From positions 1,178,001 through 1,242,000 of the forward strand of contig NZ_CP022412.2 of assembly GCF_002222615.2 (NCBI RefSeq): a DNA stretch of 64,000 nucleotides, in the 5' to 3' direction. Below the pieces are notes generated by a model. That model searched no databases. It was not told the origin of the DNA and saw only the letters and a list, made by a program, of their open reading frames with translations. Origin of the DNA: Bacteroides caccae. Its GTDB lineage: Bacteria; Bacteroidota; Bacteroidia; Bacteroidales; Bacteroidaceae. This document shows positions 18,353-28,588 of this stretch, piece by piece. The position numbers and the translations under genes were made by a program. Numbering within the stretch: position 1 is the stretch's first letter; every line of letters begins with the position of its first letter.

Positions 18353-18862
18353 ATGCAAGAAATCAGCTTCCGAAACGATATTTTGCCGTTGAAGGACAAA
18401 CTCTTTCGATTGGCGCTCAGAATCACCCTGGATAGGGCAGAAGCCGAGGATGTCGTTCAGGACACCATGATAAGAGTGTGGAGCAAGCGTGATGAGTGGC
18501 CGCAATTTGAATCGGTTGAAGCCTATTGCCTGATAGTGGCAAAGAACCTTGCGATAGACCGGAGTCAGAAGAAAGAGGCTCAAAACGTGGAACTCACCCC
18601 CGAAATGGAGGAAGAACCTGATGCAAACAGTCCGTACGATCGGATGATTCATGATGAAAAAATGAACATCATCAATAGGTTGGTCAACGAACTTCCCGAA
18701 AAACAGCGGCTTATCATGCAACTGAGGGACATTGAAGGTGAAAGCTATAAAAAAATTGCAACCCTGCTGAATCTGACAGAGGAACAAGTCAAAGTGAATC
18801 TCTTCAGAGCCAGGCAAAAGGTAAAACAAAGGTATTTAGAAATTGACGAATATGGATTATAA
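18353..18862 (+). CDS. ECF-type RNA polymerase sigma factor
   Basis: 169 residues with sigma-70 region 2 (LALRITLDRAEAEDVVQDTMIRVW) in a shortened sense at residues 20-45 and region 4 (YKKIATLLNLTEEQVKVNLF) near the C-terminus; no region 3, as in extracytoplasmic-function sigma factors. It overlaps by eleven bases the gene of a single-pass membrane protein that is probably its anti-sigma factor. Target genes unknown; probable self-activation from the GTAAC-N16-CGTC element. Confidence 0.9.
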   Translation: MQEISFRNDILPLKDKLFRLALRITLDRAEAEDVVQDTMIRVWSKRDEWPQFESVEAYCLIVAKNLAIDRSQKKEAQNVELTPEMEEEPDANSPYDRMIHDEKMNIINRLVNELPEKQRLIMQLRDIEGESYKKIATLLNLTEEQVKVNLFRARQKVKQRYLEIDEYGL

Positions 18863-19331
18863 GGATATAGAACAGCTCCTAGAGCGATACTGGCAATGTG
18901 AAACTTCCGTTGAGGAGGAATCAAGATTGCGTGACTTCTTCTCGAAAGAAGACGTACCGGCTCATTTGCTTCGCTATAAGAACTTGTTTGTTTATCAGCA
19001 GGTTCAGCAAGAAGTAGGGCTGGGTGAGGACTTTGATGCACGTATTCTGGCAGAAGTGGAGGTCCCGGTAGTGAAAGCAAAACGTCTGACACTGACGAGT
19101 CGCTTTATTCCTCTGTTCAAAGCCGCTGCCGTGATTGCAATCATTCTCGGATTGGGAAATGTGGCACAACATTCTTTCTCGGGAGATGATGGAAGTGTAT
19201 TGGCCACAGATACCATTGGTAAACAAGTAACTGCACCGTCGGTCGCTATCTCGAACGATGTGAAAGCGGATCAGGTCTTGGCTGATAGCTTGGCGAAGAT
19301 CAACCACAAGATGCAGGTTATTAATGAATAG
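18852..19331 (+). CDS. Putative membrane anti-sigma factor
   Basis: 159 residues from ATG 18852 (a TTG at 18843 is also in frame). The N-terminal ~75 residues, starting YKDIEQLLERYWQCETSVEEE, are acidic and helical like anti-sigma domains. One membrane helix (about FKAAAVIAIILGLGNVA, residues 83-100) is followed by a short periplasmic tail. Overlap with the sigma gene and the topology support an anti-sigma role. Homologues are often misnamed as pyruvate-ferredoxin oxidoreductase, for which there is no evidence here. Confidence 0.7.
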   Translation: MDYKDIEQLLERYWQCETSVEEESRLRDFFSKEDVPAHLLRYKNLFVYQQVQQEVGLGEDFDARILAEVEVPVVKAKRLTLTSRFIPLFKAAAVIAIILGLGNVAQHSFSGDDGSVLATDTIGKQVTAPSVAISNDVKADQVLADSLAKINHKMQVINE

Positions 19332-19452
19332 ACATTTTCATTTGCTTTAAACATATAATATAGTTAGTGTGCTTAATTAAAACAACATCGAAAGCGAAAC
19401 TGTGAAGTTTTCAATTCTCTCAAATTTTTATAATGAAACTAACTAAATAAAT

Positions 19453-19481
19453 GGGCTACCGCGAGATGCAGTAGCCCTTTT
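19453..19481 (+). terminator. Rho-independent terminator of the ECF operon
   Basis: GGGCTAC, 11-base loop, GTAGCCC, then TTTT. Confidence 0.8.
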
Positions 19482-19514
19482 ATGTTTCTAAGAGTGGAAG
19501 AATCTTTTTTTTAT

Positions 19515-19522
19515 TACTTTTG
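19515..19522 (+). promoter_or_regulatory. -7 promoter box for YgjP-like gene
   Basis: TACTTTTG, full match to TAnnTTTG, 20 bases before the ATG at 19543. Confidence 0.6.
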
Positions 19523-19542
19523 TACCTGTTATTAGGAGACTT

Positions 19543-20247
19543 ATGATGAAGGAAGCAATTATAGAAGATGAAGAACTTGGACGGTTAATAGTGCGTGTTA
19601 ATTTGCGTGCTAAAAGTCTTGTCTTTCGTACAAAGAGTGATGCGGTATACGTTTCAGTCCCTTCCGGCACAACGATGAAAGAAGTAAAACGGGCGATTGA
19701 AGATTTACGTAGTAAGTTGCTGGCTTCTCGTCAACGATTGAATCGTCCGTTAATTGATTTGAATTATAAGATTGATGCAGAATATTTCAAGTTGTCTTTG
19801 GTGTCCGGAGAGAAAGAGCAGTTTCTGGCAAATTCCCGATTGGGATGTATGCAGATTATTTGTCCGCCAAATGCGGACTTTACTGATGAGAAATTGCAGA
19901 GTTGGCTACGAAAGGTGATTGAAGAATCGTTGAGGCGGAATGCAAAAAGTATTCTTCCTCCACGTTTAGACCGTCTTTCCAAACAATGCGGATTGCCCTA
20001 TGCAAGCGTGAAGATAAATTCCAGTCAGGGGCGGTGGGGGAGTTGTTCGACAAAGAAGGATATTAATTTATCCTATTACCTCGTTTTGTTGCCTTCTTAT
20101 TTGATTGATTATGTGCTTTTGCATGAACTATGTCATACCCGTGAGATGAATCATAGTGAACGTTTTTGGTCTCTACTGAATCAATTCACGGAAGGAAAAG
20201 CTCTTGCTCTACGGGGAGAACTGAAGAAATATCGGACAGAAATATAA
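19543..20247 (+). CDS. YgjP-like (DUF45/M48-like) metal-dependent hydrolase
   Basis: 234 residues. The conserved core is present: SSQGRWGSCSTKKDINLSY followed by YVLLHELCHTREMNHSERFW, containing the HExxH zinc site with the third ligand His five residues on. This is the signature of the YgjP/DUF45 family, soluble relatives of M48 peptidases; E. coli YgjP has been reported to hydrolyse UTP. No signal peptide. A second ATG (19546) follows immediately and either could be used. Substrate here unknown. Confidence 0.85.
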   Translation: MMKEAIIEDEELGRLIVRVNLRAKSLVFRTKSDAVYVSVPSGTTMKEVKRAIEDLRSKLLASRQRLNRPLIDLNYKIDAEYFKLSLVSGEKEQFLANSRLGCMQIICPPNADFTDEKLQSWLRKVIEESLRRNAKSILPPRLDRLSKQCGLPYASVKINSSQGRWGSCSTKKDINLSYYLVLLPSYLIDYVLLHELCHTREMNHSERFWSLLNQFTEGKALALRGELKKYRTEI

Positions 20248-20280
20248 AAGAGTTCCTTTGTCTTTATCTTGCTTTACCGT

Positions 20281-20676
20281 TTATTTCGCCAGTTGCTTAA
20301 TTCCGTCTTCCTCTTTCTCAAACTGATAATTACCCCCTCTTTCGCTTAGGTCGAAAGTCGATACTAATTCAGTTTTGTTATCTACAATTAACAATGCACT
20401 CTGCTCGGCAAAACGACCGACTTCCACTGTATAAGGTTCTTCTATGATAGTCTTATTGGAAATGAGACTGTCGTTGACAAACAAAGAAATTGAATCGCCG
20501 GTAAAGCCTTTGACCAGACTAATCGTATATGTTTCGATAAAATGTCGTTCTTCCTGTTGCTTCTGTTGCAGTCGCATACTCATATAGATGAAAATCACTA
20601 CGACAAAAATGACGGCAAAAGCGAGGATTCCATTGCCGACCATGAACTGTTTGTTGGTGTTGAGACGATGCGCCAT
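20281..20676 (-). CDS. Hypothetical single-pass membrane protein
   Basis: 131 residues. One membrane helix (VGNGILAFAVIFVVVIFIYM, residues 13-32) near the N-terminus and a C-terminal ~95-residue beta-rich domain outside or inside the membrane. No family recognised. It is convergent with the YgjP-like gene (33 bases apart) and divergent from rimP. A near-consensus box TATCTTTA lies on its strand at about 20703-20710. Confidence 0.6.
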   Translation of the reverse strand: MAHRLNTNKQFMVGNGILAFAVIFVVVIFIYMSMRLQQKQQEERHFIETYTISLVKGFTGDSISLFVNDSLISNKTIIEEPYTVEVGRFAEQSALLIVDNKTELVSTFDLSERGGNYQFEKEEDGIKQLAK

Positions 20677-20751
20677 AGTTGTTATTTTTTTTAATTGCGG
20701 CGTAAAGATACGAATATCGCACTGTTAATTCATACTTTTTTTCTTTAATGT

Positions 20752-20782
20752 TTTGTAGTCGAATAGATTATTTATATCTTTG
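20752..20782 (+). promoter_or_regulatory. Promoter of the rimP-nusA-infB operon
   Basis: TTTG at 20752-20755, 19-base spacer and TATCTTTG at 20775-20782: exact Bacteroides -33/-7 spacing. Confidence 0.7.
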
Positions 20783-20804
20783 CAACCGAAAACGGATGAA
20801 AGGT

Positions 20805-20830
20805 GGAGGGGCAATTAAGCTCCTTTTTTT
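20805..20830 (+). promoter_or_regulatory. Terminator-like element in the rimP leader
   Basis: GGAG-gg-GC/GCTCC short stem followed by seven T residues, between the promoter and the rimP ATG (20849). Position suggests an attenuator; the stem is short and the call is weak. Confidence 0.35.
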
Positions 20831-20848
20831 GTTCTTAATAGCTAATAA

Positions 20849-21316
20849 ATGATAGAAAAGAAAACTGTTTGTCAGATTGTTGAAGAGTGGCTGGAAGGAA
20901 AAGATTACTTTTTGGTAGAGGTAACTGTGAGCCCGGATGACAAAATTGTGGTCGAAATTGACCATGCAGAAGGCGTTTGGATTGAAGATTGCGTGGAGCT
21001 TAGCCGCTACATTGAATCGAAACTGAACCGTGAAGAGGAAGATTATGAACTGGAAGTAGGGTCGGCCGGTATAGGACAGCCCTTTAAAGTGCTGCAACAG
21101 TATTACATCCACATCGGACAAGAAGTGGAAGTGATGACCAAAGGCGGACAGAAACTGACCGGTATCCTAAAGGATGCCGATGAAGAGAAGTTTACGGTAA
21201 CCGTACAAAAGAAGGTGAAACTCGAAGGATCCAAGCGACCAAAGCTGGTGGAAGAAGACGAAACCTTTACTTATGAGCAAATAAAATATACTAAATACTT
21301 AATTAGCTTTAAATAG
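20849..21316 (+). CDS. rimP: Ribosome maturation factor RimP
   Basis: 155 residues with the RimP N-terminal domain, including VEIDHAEGVWIEDCVELSR (binding-site stretch near residues 32-50) and YELEVGSAGIGQPFK, where other RimPs have LEVSSPGLDRPL. The C-terminal SH3-like domain (VEVMTKGGQKLTGILKDADE) follows. It assists 30S subunit assembly. First gene of the universally conserved rimP-nusA-infB cluster, two bases before nusA. Confidence 0.92.
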   Translation: MIEKKTVCQIVEEWLEGKDYFLVEVTVSPDDKIVVEIDHAEGVWIEDCVELSRYIESKLNREEEDYELEVGSAGIGQPFKVLQQYYIHIGQEVEVMTKGGQKLTGILKDADEEKFTVTVQKKVKLEGSKRPKLVEEDETFTYEQIKYTKYLISFK

Positions 21317-21318
21317 TT

Positions 21319-22611
21319 ATGGCCAAAAAAGAAGAAACAATCAGCTTGATTGATACATTTTCGGAATTTAAGGAACTGAAGAATATCGATAGAACGACAA
21401 TGGTTAGTGTACTCGAGGAGTCGTTCCGTAGCGTAATCGCGAAAATGTTTGGCACCGATGAAAATTACGACGTGATCGTGAATCCGGATAAGGGGGATTT
21501 CGAGATATGGCGTAACCGTGAAGTTGTGGCCGATGAAGATTTGACTAACCCGAATATGCAGATTGCGTTGAGTGAGGCGCAGAAAATTGACGCTTCATAC
21601 GAAGAAGGCGAAGAGGTGACTGATGAAGTTATCTTTGCGAAATTCGGTCGTCGTGCTATCCTGAACCTCCGCCAGACATTGGCTTCCAAGATTCTGGAAC
21701 TGGAAAAAGACAGTATTTATAATAAATATATAGATAAGGTAGGTACAATTATCAATGCAGAAGTGTATCAGATCTGGAAAAAGGAAATGTTGCTTCTCGA
21801 CGATGAAGGAAACGAACTGCTGCTGCCCAAGACCGAACAAATCCCGAGCGATTTTTATCGTAAAGGTGAAACGGCACGCGCAGTGGTTGCCCGCGTAGAC
21901 AACAAGAATAATAATCCTAAGATTATCTTGTCACGTACTTCTCCCGTTTTCTTGCAACGTCTGTTTGAGATGGAAGTACCTGAAATAAATGATGGTCTGA
22001 TAACTATCAAGAAGATTGCCCGCATCCCCGGCGAACGTGCCAAGATTGCGGTAGAATCTTATGATGACAGAATCGATCCCGTAGGAGCCTGTGTAGGTGT
22101 AAAGGGGAGTCGTATTCATGGCATCGTTCGTGAACTTCGCAATGAGAATATCGACGTAATTAACTATACATCGAATATTTCATTGTTTATACAGCGTGCT
22201 TTAAGCCCGGCGAAAATTTCTTCTATTCGTTTGAACGAGGAGGAGAAGAAAGCAGAGGTGTTCCTCAAACCGGAAGAAGTATCGCTGGCTATCGGTAAAG
22301 GCGGTTTGAATATCAAACTGGCCAGTATGTTAACTGAGTACACTATCGACGTGTTCCGTGAGTTGGATGAGAATGTAGCTGATGAAGATATCTATCTTGA
22401 CGAGTTCAGAGACGAAATAGATGGTTGGGTGATTGATGCAATCAAGGCTATCGGTATTGATACGGCAAAAGCTGTGTTGAATGCTCCTCGTGAGATGTTG
22501 ATTGAAAAGACGGACCTGGAAGAAGAGACAGTGGACGAGGTAATACGCATTTTGAAATCGGAGTTTGAAGAAGAAGAATCGGAAGAAGAACCGGAACAAG
22601 GACAAGAGTAA
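21319..22611 (+). CDS. nusA: Transcription factor NusA
   Basis: 430 residues. N-terminal polymerase-binding domain (1-125), S1 domain (about 130-200), then KH domains with DPVGACVGVKGSRIHGIVRE and the second KH motif EVSLAIGKGGLNIKLAS. The acidic C-terminal repeats of E. coli NusA are reduced to a single helical region and a Glu-rich tail, as in other Bacteroidetes. Controls pausing, termination and antitermination. Two bases after rimP and 54 before infB. Confidence 0.95.
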   Translation: MAKKEETISLIDTFSEFKELKNIDRTTMVSVLEESFRSVIAKMFGTDENYDVIVNPDKGDFEIWRNREVVADEDLTNPNMQIALSEAQKIDASYEEGEEVTDEVIFAKFGRRAILNLRQTLASKILELEKDSIYNKYIDKVGTIINAEVYQIWKKEMLLLDDEGNELLLPKTEQIPSDFYRKGETARAVVARVDNKNNNPKIILSRTSPVFLQRLFEMEVPEINDGLITIKKIARIPGERAKIAVESYDDRIDPVGACVGVKGSRIHGIVRELRNENIDVINYTSNISLFIQRALSPAKISSIRLNEEEKKAEVFLKPEEVSLAIGKGGLNIKLASMLTEYTIDVFRELDENVADEDIYLDEFRDEIDGWVIDAIKAIGIDTAKAVLNAPREMLIEKTDLEEETVDEVIRILKSEFEEEESEEEPEQGQE

Positions 22612-22665
22612 TAGGCAATTACGATTGAGATTTTCTTCGCTCCATTTATTCATTAAATTTAAAAT

Positions 22666-25600
22666 ATGACGATAAGGTTAAACAAAGTTACAAGAGATTT
22701 GAATGTAGGAATCGCGACGGTAGTTGAGTTCCTGCAAAAGAAAGGGTATACCGTTGAGGCTAATCCTAATACAAAAATTAGCGAGGAGCAGTACGCTATA
22801 CTCGTAAAAGAGTTTAGTACGGATAAGAACCTTAGACTTGAATCGGAGCGTTTCATTCAGGAACGTCAGAATAAGGATCGTAATAAGGCATCGGTTTCGA
22901 TTGAAGGCTTCGAAAAGCAACAGGAAAAACCGAAGTCGGAAGATGTGATCAAGACAGTCGTACCTGAGGATGCACGTCCGAAGTTTAAACCTGTCGGTAA
23001 AATTGATTTGGATAAATTAAACGGTCGTAAAACTGATAAAGTAGAAAAGGAACCGGAACAGAAAAAGGAAACTGTGGTAGAACGTCCTGTGGTGGAACGT
23101 CCGATAGTAGCGGAACGCCCTGTCGTTGAACCGGAAGTGAAGAAAGAACCCGAAAAGAAAGAGCCTGAAGTAAAAAAGGAAGAGGTGGTGGCACCTGCTC
23201 CAACTCCGGCCGAACCTGTGGTGGTGAAACAACCGGAACCTGTAGCAGAACCGAAACCGGCAGAAGTTGAAAAAGTGGTAGTGGAAGAAGTGATTAAGGA
23301 AGAGCCGAAGAAGGTAGAAGCACCTGTGAAGGCAGAAGAACATAAAAAAGAAGAAAAGCCTGTGGAAGCAGTAGCATCGACAGAAGTCGTTTCGGAAGAA
23401 AAAGACGCTCCTAAGGAAGACGAGGTTTTCAAGATCCGTCAGCCGGAACTGGGAGCAAAGATTAATGTAATCGGTCAGATTGACCTTGCAGCATTGAATC
23501 AGTCAACTCGCCCTAAGAAGAAATCGAAGGAAGAGAAACGTCGTGAACGTGAAGAAAAAGAGAAAATCCGCCAGGATCAGAAGAAACTGATGAAGGAAGC
23601 GATTATCAAGGAAATCCGTAAAGATGATGCCAAACAGGCTAAGAGCGGACCGAAAGATAATGCGGATGCAGCCGGTAACAAGAAAAAACGGAATCGTATC
23701 AGCAAAGAGAAGGTGGATGTGAATAACGTTGCAACTTCCAACTTTGCAGCTCCAAGACCGAATGTGCAAGGCAAAGGCGGTAATAATAATGGTGGTAATA
23801 ACCAAGGTAACAATAACAACAATAATAGAAGAAACAATAACAAGGATCGTTTCAAAAAGCCGGTTATCAAACAGGAAGTAAGTGAAGAAGATGTAGCAAA
23901 ACAGGTAAAAGAAACCTTGGCTCGTCTGACCACTAAAGGTAAGAACAAGACTTCCAAGTACCGTAAGGAGAAACGTGAAATGGCTTCCAACCGTATGCAG
24001 GAACTGGAAGATCAGGAAATGGCAGACAGCAAAGTATTGAAGCTGACCGAATTTGTTACAGCTAATGAATTAGCTACAATGATGGACGTTTCTGTCAACC
24101 AGGTTATTGCTACTTGTATGAGTATTGGCATCATGGTTTCTATCAACCAGCGTCTGGATGCGGAAACAATCAATCTGGTGGCCGAAGAATTTGGTTTCAA
24201 GACCGAATATGTAAGTGCGGAAGTGGCACAGGCTATCGTGGAAGAAGAAGATGCTCCGGAAGATTTGCAGCCGCGTGCTCCGATTGTTACTGTAATGGGA
24301 CATGTTGACCATGGTAAGACTTCATTGCTTGACTATATCCGTAAGGCGAATGTGATTGCCGGTGAAGCCGGAGGTATCACACAACATATCGGTGCATACA
24401 ATGTGAAGTTGGAAGACGGTCGCCGTATTACATTCCTTGATACTCCGGGACATGAGGCGTTTACCGCTATGCGTGCCCGTGGTGCGAAAGTAACGGATAT
24501 TGCGATTATTATTGTAGCGGCGGATGATAACGTGATGCCGCAGACAAAGGAGGCCATCAACCATGCAATGGCGGCGGGTGTACCTATTGTGTTTGCTATC
24601 AATAAGGTGGATAAACCGACTGCAAATCCGGATAAGATTAAAGAAGAATTGGCTGCTATGAATTACCTTGTTGAAGAATGGGGTGGTAAGTATCAGTCAC
24701 AAGATATCTCTGCCAAGAAAGGTATGGGAGTGGAAGATTTGTTGGAAAAGGTATTGCTGGAAGCCGAAATGCTCGACTTGAAGGCAAACCCGAACCGTAA
24801 CGCTACGGGATCTATTATCGAGTCTTCACTTGACAAGGGACGTGGTTATGTAGCTACGGTATTGGTATCTAACGGTACTTTGAAAGTCGGAGATATCGTA
24901 TTGGCCGGAACTAGCTATGGTCGTGTGAAGGCTATGTTCAATGAACGTAATCAACGTATCAAAGAAGCGGGTCCTGCTGAACCGGCATTGATTCTGGGAT
25001 TGAACGGTGCTCCTGCTGCCGGTGACACTTTCCATGTGGTAGAAAGCGACCAGGAAGCTCGTGAAATCACCAACAAACGTGAACAGTTGGCTCGTGAACA
25101 AGGCTTGCGTACGCAGAAGATTCTTACTTTGGATGAATTGGGTCGTCGTATCGCTTTGGGTAACTTCCAGGAATTGAATATTATCGTTAAGGGTGACGTG
25201 GATGGTTCTGTGGAAGCATTGAGCGACTCGTTGATCAAGTTGTCTACGGAACAAATTCAGGTAAATGTCATCCATAAGGGTGTGGGAGCAATTTCCGAAT
25301 CGGATGTTTCTCTGGCCGCTGCTTCGGATGCGATTATCGTGGGATTCCAGGTACGTCCTTCAGGTGCTGCCGCTAAGATGGCTGAACAGGAAGGTGTCGA
25401 TATCCGTAAGTACTCTGTCATCTACGATGCAATTGAAGAGGTGAAGTCTGCTATGGAAGGTATGTTGGCGCCGGAAGTGAAGGAGCAGGTGACTGCTACT
25501 ATCGAAATCCGCGAGGTGTTCAATATCACGAAAGTAGGTTTGGTAGCCGGTGCAATGGTGAAAACCGGAAAGGTGAAACGAAGCGACAAGGCTCGTCTGA

Positions 25601-25779
25601 TTCGCGACGGTATCGTAATCTTTACCGGGAATATCAATGCGCTGAAACGCTTCAAGGACGATGTGAAGGAAGTAGGTACAAACTTTGAGTGTGGTATCAG
25701 CTTAGTGAACTGCAACGACATGAAGGTAGGCGATATGATCGAGGCATTCGAAGAAATAGAAGTGAAACAGACATTATAA
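22666..25779 (+). CDS. infB: Translation initiation factor IF-2
   Basis: 1037 residues, long for IF-2 because of a ~470-residue N-terminal extension: an IF2_N helix domain (1-50), a Pro/Lys/Glu/Val-rich region (about 80-260), a charged coiled stretch, and an Asn/Gly-rich tract near residues 367-395. The GTPase core has [14 protein letters not shown] (G1), DTPGHEAF (G3) and NKVD (G4). It recruits initiator tRNA to the 30S subunit. Similar extensions are normal for Bacteroides. A terminator follows the stop. Confidence 0.96.
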   Translation: MTIRLNKVTRDLNVGIATVVEFLQKKGYTVEANPNTKISEEQYAILVKEFSTDKNLRLESERFIQERQNKDRNKASVSIEGFEKQQEKPKSEDVIKTVVPEDARPKFKPVGKIDLDKLNGRKTDKVEKEPEQKKETVVERPVVERPIVAERPVVEPEVKKEPEKKEPEVKKEEVVAPAPTPAEPVVVKQPEPVAEPKPAEVEKVVVEEVIKEEPKKVEAPVKAEEHKKEEKPVEAVASTEVVSEEKDAPKEDEVFKIRQPELGAKINVIGQIDLAALNQSTRPKKKSKEEKRREREEKEKIRQDQKKLMKEAIIKEIRKDDAKQAKSGPKDNADAAGNKKKRNRISKEKVDVNNVATSNFAAPRPNVQGKGGNNNGGNNQGNNNNNNRRNNNKDRFKKPVIKQEVSEEDVAKQVKETLARLTTKGKNKTSKYRKEKREMASNRMQELEDQEMADSKVLKLTEFVTANELATMMDVSVNQVIATCMSIGIMVSINQRLDAETINLVAEEFGFKTEYVSAEVAQAIVEEEDAPEDLQPRAPIVTVMGHVDHGKTSLLDYIRKANVIAGEAGGITQHIGAYNVKLEDGRRITFLDTPGHEAFTAMRARGAKVTDIAIIIVAADDNVMPQTKEAINHAMAAGVPIVFAINKVDKPTANPDKIKEELAAMNYLVEEWGGKYQSQDISAKKGMGVEDLLEKVLLEAEMLDLKANPNRNATGSIIESSLDKGRGYVATVLVSNGTLKVGDIVLAGTSYGRVKAMFNERNQRIKEAGPAEPALILGLNGAPAAGDTFHVVESDQEAREITNKREQLAREQGLRTQKILTLDELGRRIALGNFQELNIIVKGDVDGSVEALSDSLIKLSTEQIQVNVIHKGVGAISESDVSLAAASDAIIVGFQVRPSGAAAKMAEQEGVDIRKYSVIYDAIEEVKSAMEGMLAPEVKEQVTATIEIREVFNITKVGLVAGAMVKTGKVKRSDKARLIRDGIVIFTGNINALKRFKDDVKEVGTNFECGISLVNCNDMKVGDMIEAFEEIEVKQTL

Positions 25780-25803
25780 TTTGTACTGAATTAAGAATAA
25801 ACG

Positions 25804-25841
25804 GAGGCACAGAGTGAATTATAACTCCGTGCCTCTTTTTT
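25804..25841 (+). terminator. Terminator after infB
   Basis: GAGGCAC-agAGT, loop, ACTcc-GTGCCTC and six T residues; lies 17 bases before cvpA, so it may be partial read-through control rather than a full stop, since no clear -7 box precedes cvpA. Confidence 0.75.
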
Positions 25842-25857
25842 CTTTTTATAGAGAAAT

Positions 25858-26388
25858 ATGGCAACGATTGATATTATTATCCTTATTATAATAGGTGCAG
25901 GCGCAATAGTAGGCTTTATGAAAGGCTTTATTCGTCAGTTGGCTTCTATACTGGGATTAATAGTCGGTTTGCTGGCGGCGAAGGCTTTGTATACCACTTT
26001 AGCGGAAAAGCTTTGTCCAACGGTGACTGATTCGATGACTGTTGCACAGGTATTGGCTTTTATTATCATCTGGATAGCCGTTCCACTGATATTCTTATTG
26101 GTGGCTTCGTTGCTGACAAAGGCAATGAAAGCGGTTTCGCTGGATTGGTTGAACCGTTGGCTCGGTTGTGTGCTGGGAGCACTTAAATTTCTATTGTTAA
26201 CAAGTCTGGTGATTTGTCTGATAGAGTTTATGGATGGCGATAATAAGTTAATTAGTGCAACAAAAAAGAGCGAATCTTTGTTATATTATCCGATAGAAAC
26301 GTTTGCGGGAATCTTTTTCCCTGCTGCTAAGAGTATGACGCAACAATATATATTAGAGAATAAAGATGCAACAAGAAGAACCCAATAA
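25858..26388 (+). CDS. CvpA-family membrane protein
   Basis: 176 residues with four hydrophobic helices. The start [20 protein letters not shown] and [11 protein letters not shown] follow the CvpA pattern (colicin V production protein). In enteric bacteria CvpA affects envelope homeostasis and bile resistance; function in Bacteroides unknown. Its 3' end overlaps sufB by 23 bases, so it is coupled to the suf genes. Confidence 0.8.
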   Translation: MATIDIIILIIIGAGAIVGFMKGFIRQLASILGLIVGLLAAKALYTTLAEKLCPTVTDSMTVAQVLAFIIIWIAVPLIFLLVASLLTKAMKAVSLDWLNRWLGCVLGALKFLLLTSLVICLIEFMDGDNKLISATKKSESLLYYPIETFAGIFFPAAKSMTQQYILENKDATRRTQ

Positions 26389-27820
26389 ATATGTAAAGGA
26401 ACTAACGCAGGAGAAGTACAAATATGGCTTCACCACGGAGGTGCATACAGACATCATTGAGCGTGGACTTAATGAGGATGTGATTCGTTTGATTTCATCG
26501 AAAAAGGACGAACCGGAGTGGTTGCTGGAGTTCCGATTGAAAGCGTACCGCCACTGGCTGACGCTGGAAATGCCCACATGGGCACATCTCCGTATTCCGG
26601 AGATTGATTATCAGGCTATTTCTTACTATGCTGATCCTACTAAGAAAAAGGAAGGGCCGAAGAGCATGGATGAGGTTGATCCTGAACTAATAAAGACCTT
26701 CAATAAGTTGGGAATTCCTTTGGAAGAACAAATGGCCTTGAGTGGAATGGCGGTTGATGCCGTAATGGACTCGGTTTCAGTAAAGACTACCTTCAAGGAA
26801 ACATTAATGGAAAAAGGAATTATTTTCTGTTCGTTCAGCGAAGCGGTGCGTGAACATCCGGACTTGGTGAAGAAGTACCTTGGTTCGGTAGTCGGTTACC
26901 GTGATAATTTCTTTGCCGCATTGAACTCAGCTGTATTCTCCGACGGTTCTTTTGTGTATATTCCGAAGGGGGTGCGTTGTCCTATGGAGCTTTCTACTTA
27001 TTTCCGTATCAATGCCCGTAACACGGGACAATTTGAACGTACGCTGATTGTGGCGGATGATGATTCGTATGTATCTTATCTGGAAGGATGTACGGCTCCG
27101 ATGCGGGATGAGAATCAACTGCACGCTGCTATTGTAGAGATTATCGTGCATGACCGTGCAGAAGTGAAATACAGTACGGTTCAGAATTGGTATCCGGGAG
27201 ATGCCGAAGGTAAAGGCGGTGTATACAATTTTGTGACGAAGCGAGGTAACTGCAAAGGAGTGGATAGTAAACTTTCCTGGACACAAGTGGAAACCGGTTC
27301 GGCGATTACCTGGAAATATCCTTCCTGTATCCTGACAGGTGATAATTCGACAGCAGAATTTTATTCTGTGGCTGTGACTAATAACTATCAGCAGGCGGAT
27401 ACAGGTACGAAGATGATTCATCTCGGTAAGAATACACGTAGTACAATTGTCAGCAAAGGTATTTCTGCCGGTCACAGCGAGAATTCGTATCGCGGACTGG
27501 TCCGTGTAGCGGAGAAAGCGGATAACGCCCGTAATTACAGCCAGTGTGACTCTTTGTTGTTGGGAGATAAGTGTGGTGCACATACTTTCCCATATATGGA
27601 TATTCATAATGAGACAGCGGTAGTGGAACATGAAGCTACGACAAGCAAGATCAGTGAAGACCAGATTTTCTATTGCAACCAGCGCGGTATTCCGACAGAG
27701 GACGCTATCGGACTGATTGTGAACGGATATGCGAAAGAAGTATTGAATAAACTTCCAATGGAATTTGCGGTAGAAGCACAGAAGTTGCTTACTATCTCCT
27801 TGGAAGGAAGTGTAGGATAA
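26366..27820 (+). CDS. sufB: Fe-S cluster assembly scaffold SufB
   Basis: 484 residues. Recognisable SufB blocks include [57 protein letters not shown] and [20 protein letters not shown], the last with the conserved Cys used in cluster assembly on the SufBCD complex. Overlaps cvpA and is followed at 15 bases by sufC. Confidence 0.96.
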   Translation: MQQEEPNKYVKELTQEKYKYGFTTEVHTDIIERGLNEDVIRLISSKKDEPEWLLEFRLKAYRHWLTLEMPTWAHLRIPEIDYQAISYYADPTKKKEGPKSMDEVDPELIKTFNKLGIPLEEQMALSGMAVDAVMDSVSVKTTFKETLMEKGIIFCSFSEAVREHPDLVKKYLGSVVGYRDNFFAALNSAVFSDGSFVYIPKGVRCPMELSTYFRINARNTGQFERTLIVADDDSYVSYLEGCTAPMRDENQLHAAIVEIIVHDRAEVKYSTVQNWYPGDAEGKGGVYNFVTKRGNCKGVDSKLSWTQVETGSAITWKYPSCILTGDNSTAEFYSVAVTNNYQQADTGTKMIHLGKNTRSTIVSKGISAGHSENSYRGLVRVAEKADNARNYSQCDSLLLGDKCGAHTFPYMDIHNETAVVEHEATTSKISEDQIFYCNQRGIPTEDAIGLIVNGYAKEVLNKLPMEFAVEAQKLLTISLEGSVG

Positions 27821-27835
27821 AAAATAAAAGTGATT

Positions 27836-28588
27836 ATGTTAGAAATAAAAGACCTGCATGCCAGCATTAATGGCAAAGAGATATTGAAAGGCATTAACCT
27901 GACGGTGAAACCGGGCGAAGTACATGCAATTATGGGACCGAATGGTTCCGGTAAGAGTACTTTGTCGTCGGTACTGGTGGGGAATCCGGCTTTTGAGGTA
28001 ACGAAAGGTTCAATCACTTTTTATGGAAAGAATCTGTTGGAGTTGAGTCCGGAAGATCGTAGCCATGAAGGTATTTTCCTTAGTTTCCAGTATCCGGTGG
28101 AGATTCCGGGAGTGAGTATCGTAAACTTTATGCGTGCTGCCGTAAACGAACAACGCAAATACAAAGGTCTGCCTGCGCTGACTGCCAGCGAGTTCCTGAA
28201 ACTGATGCGTGAGAAACGTGCGGTGGTTGAATTGGATAACAAATTGGCTAACCGTTCGGTAAACGAAGGTTTCTCCGGTGGTGAAAAGAAACGGAACGAG
28301 ATTTTCCAAATGGCGATGTTGGAACCACGTTTAAGCATTCTTGACGAGACGGACTCCGGTCTGGATATAGATGCTCTTCGTATCGTTGCGGAAGGAGTGA
28401 ACAAATTGAAAACTCCCGAAACAAGCACAATTGTTATCACTCACTATCAACGTCTGCTTGATTATATCAAACCGGATATCGTGCATGTTCTTTATAAAGG
28501 TCGTATCGTGAAAACTGCCGGACCGGAACTTGCTCTTGAACTGGAAGAAAAAGGATATGATTGGATAAAGAAAGAAGTAGGAGAATGA
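27836..28588 (+). CDS. sufC: Fe-S assembly ATPase SufC
   Basis: 250 residues. ABC ATPase with Walker [11 protein letters not shown] (about residues 34-43), signature [14 protein letters not shown] and Walker B region [12 protein letters not shown]. SufC drives shape change of the SufB-SufD heterodimer. A GTG at 27830 is in frame, but ATG 27836 is preferred. Its TGA overlaps the probable sufD ATG. Confidence 0.95.
   Translation: MLEIKDLHASINGKEILKGINLTVKPGEVHAIMGPNGSGKSTLSSVLVGNPAFEVTKGSITFYGKNLLELSPEDRSHEGIFLSFQYPVEIPGVSIVNFMRAAVNEQRKYKGLPALTASEFLKLMREKRAVVELDNKLANRSVNEGFSGGEKKRNEIFQMAMLEPRLSILDETDSGLDIDALRIVAEGVNKLKTPETSTIVITHYQRLLDYIKPDIVHVLYKGRIVKTAGPELALELEEKGYDWIKKEVGE

Noticed and set aside
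23761..23850. Asn/Gly-rich repeat in infB as a possible frameshift or repeat expansion
   Set aside because: Frame is continuous and similar low-complexity extensions are normal in Bacteroides IF-2.
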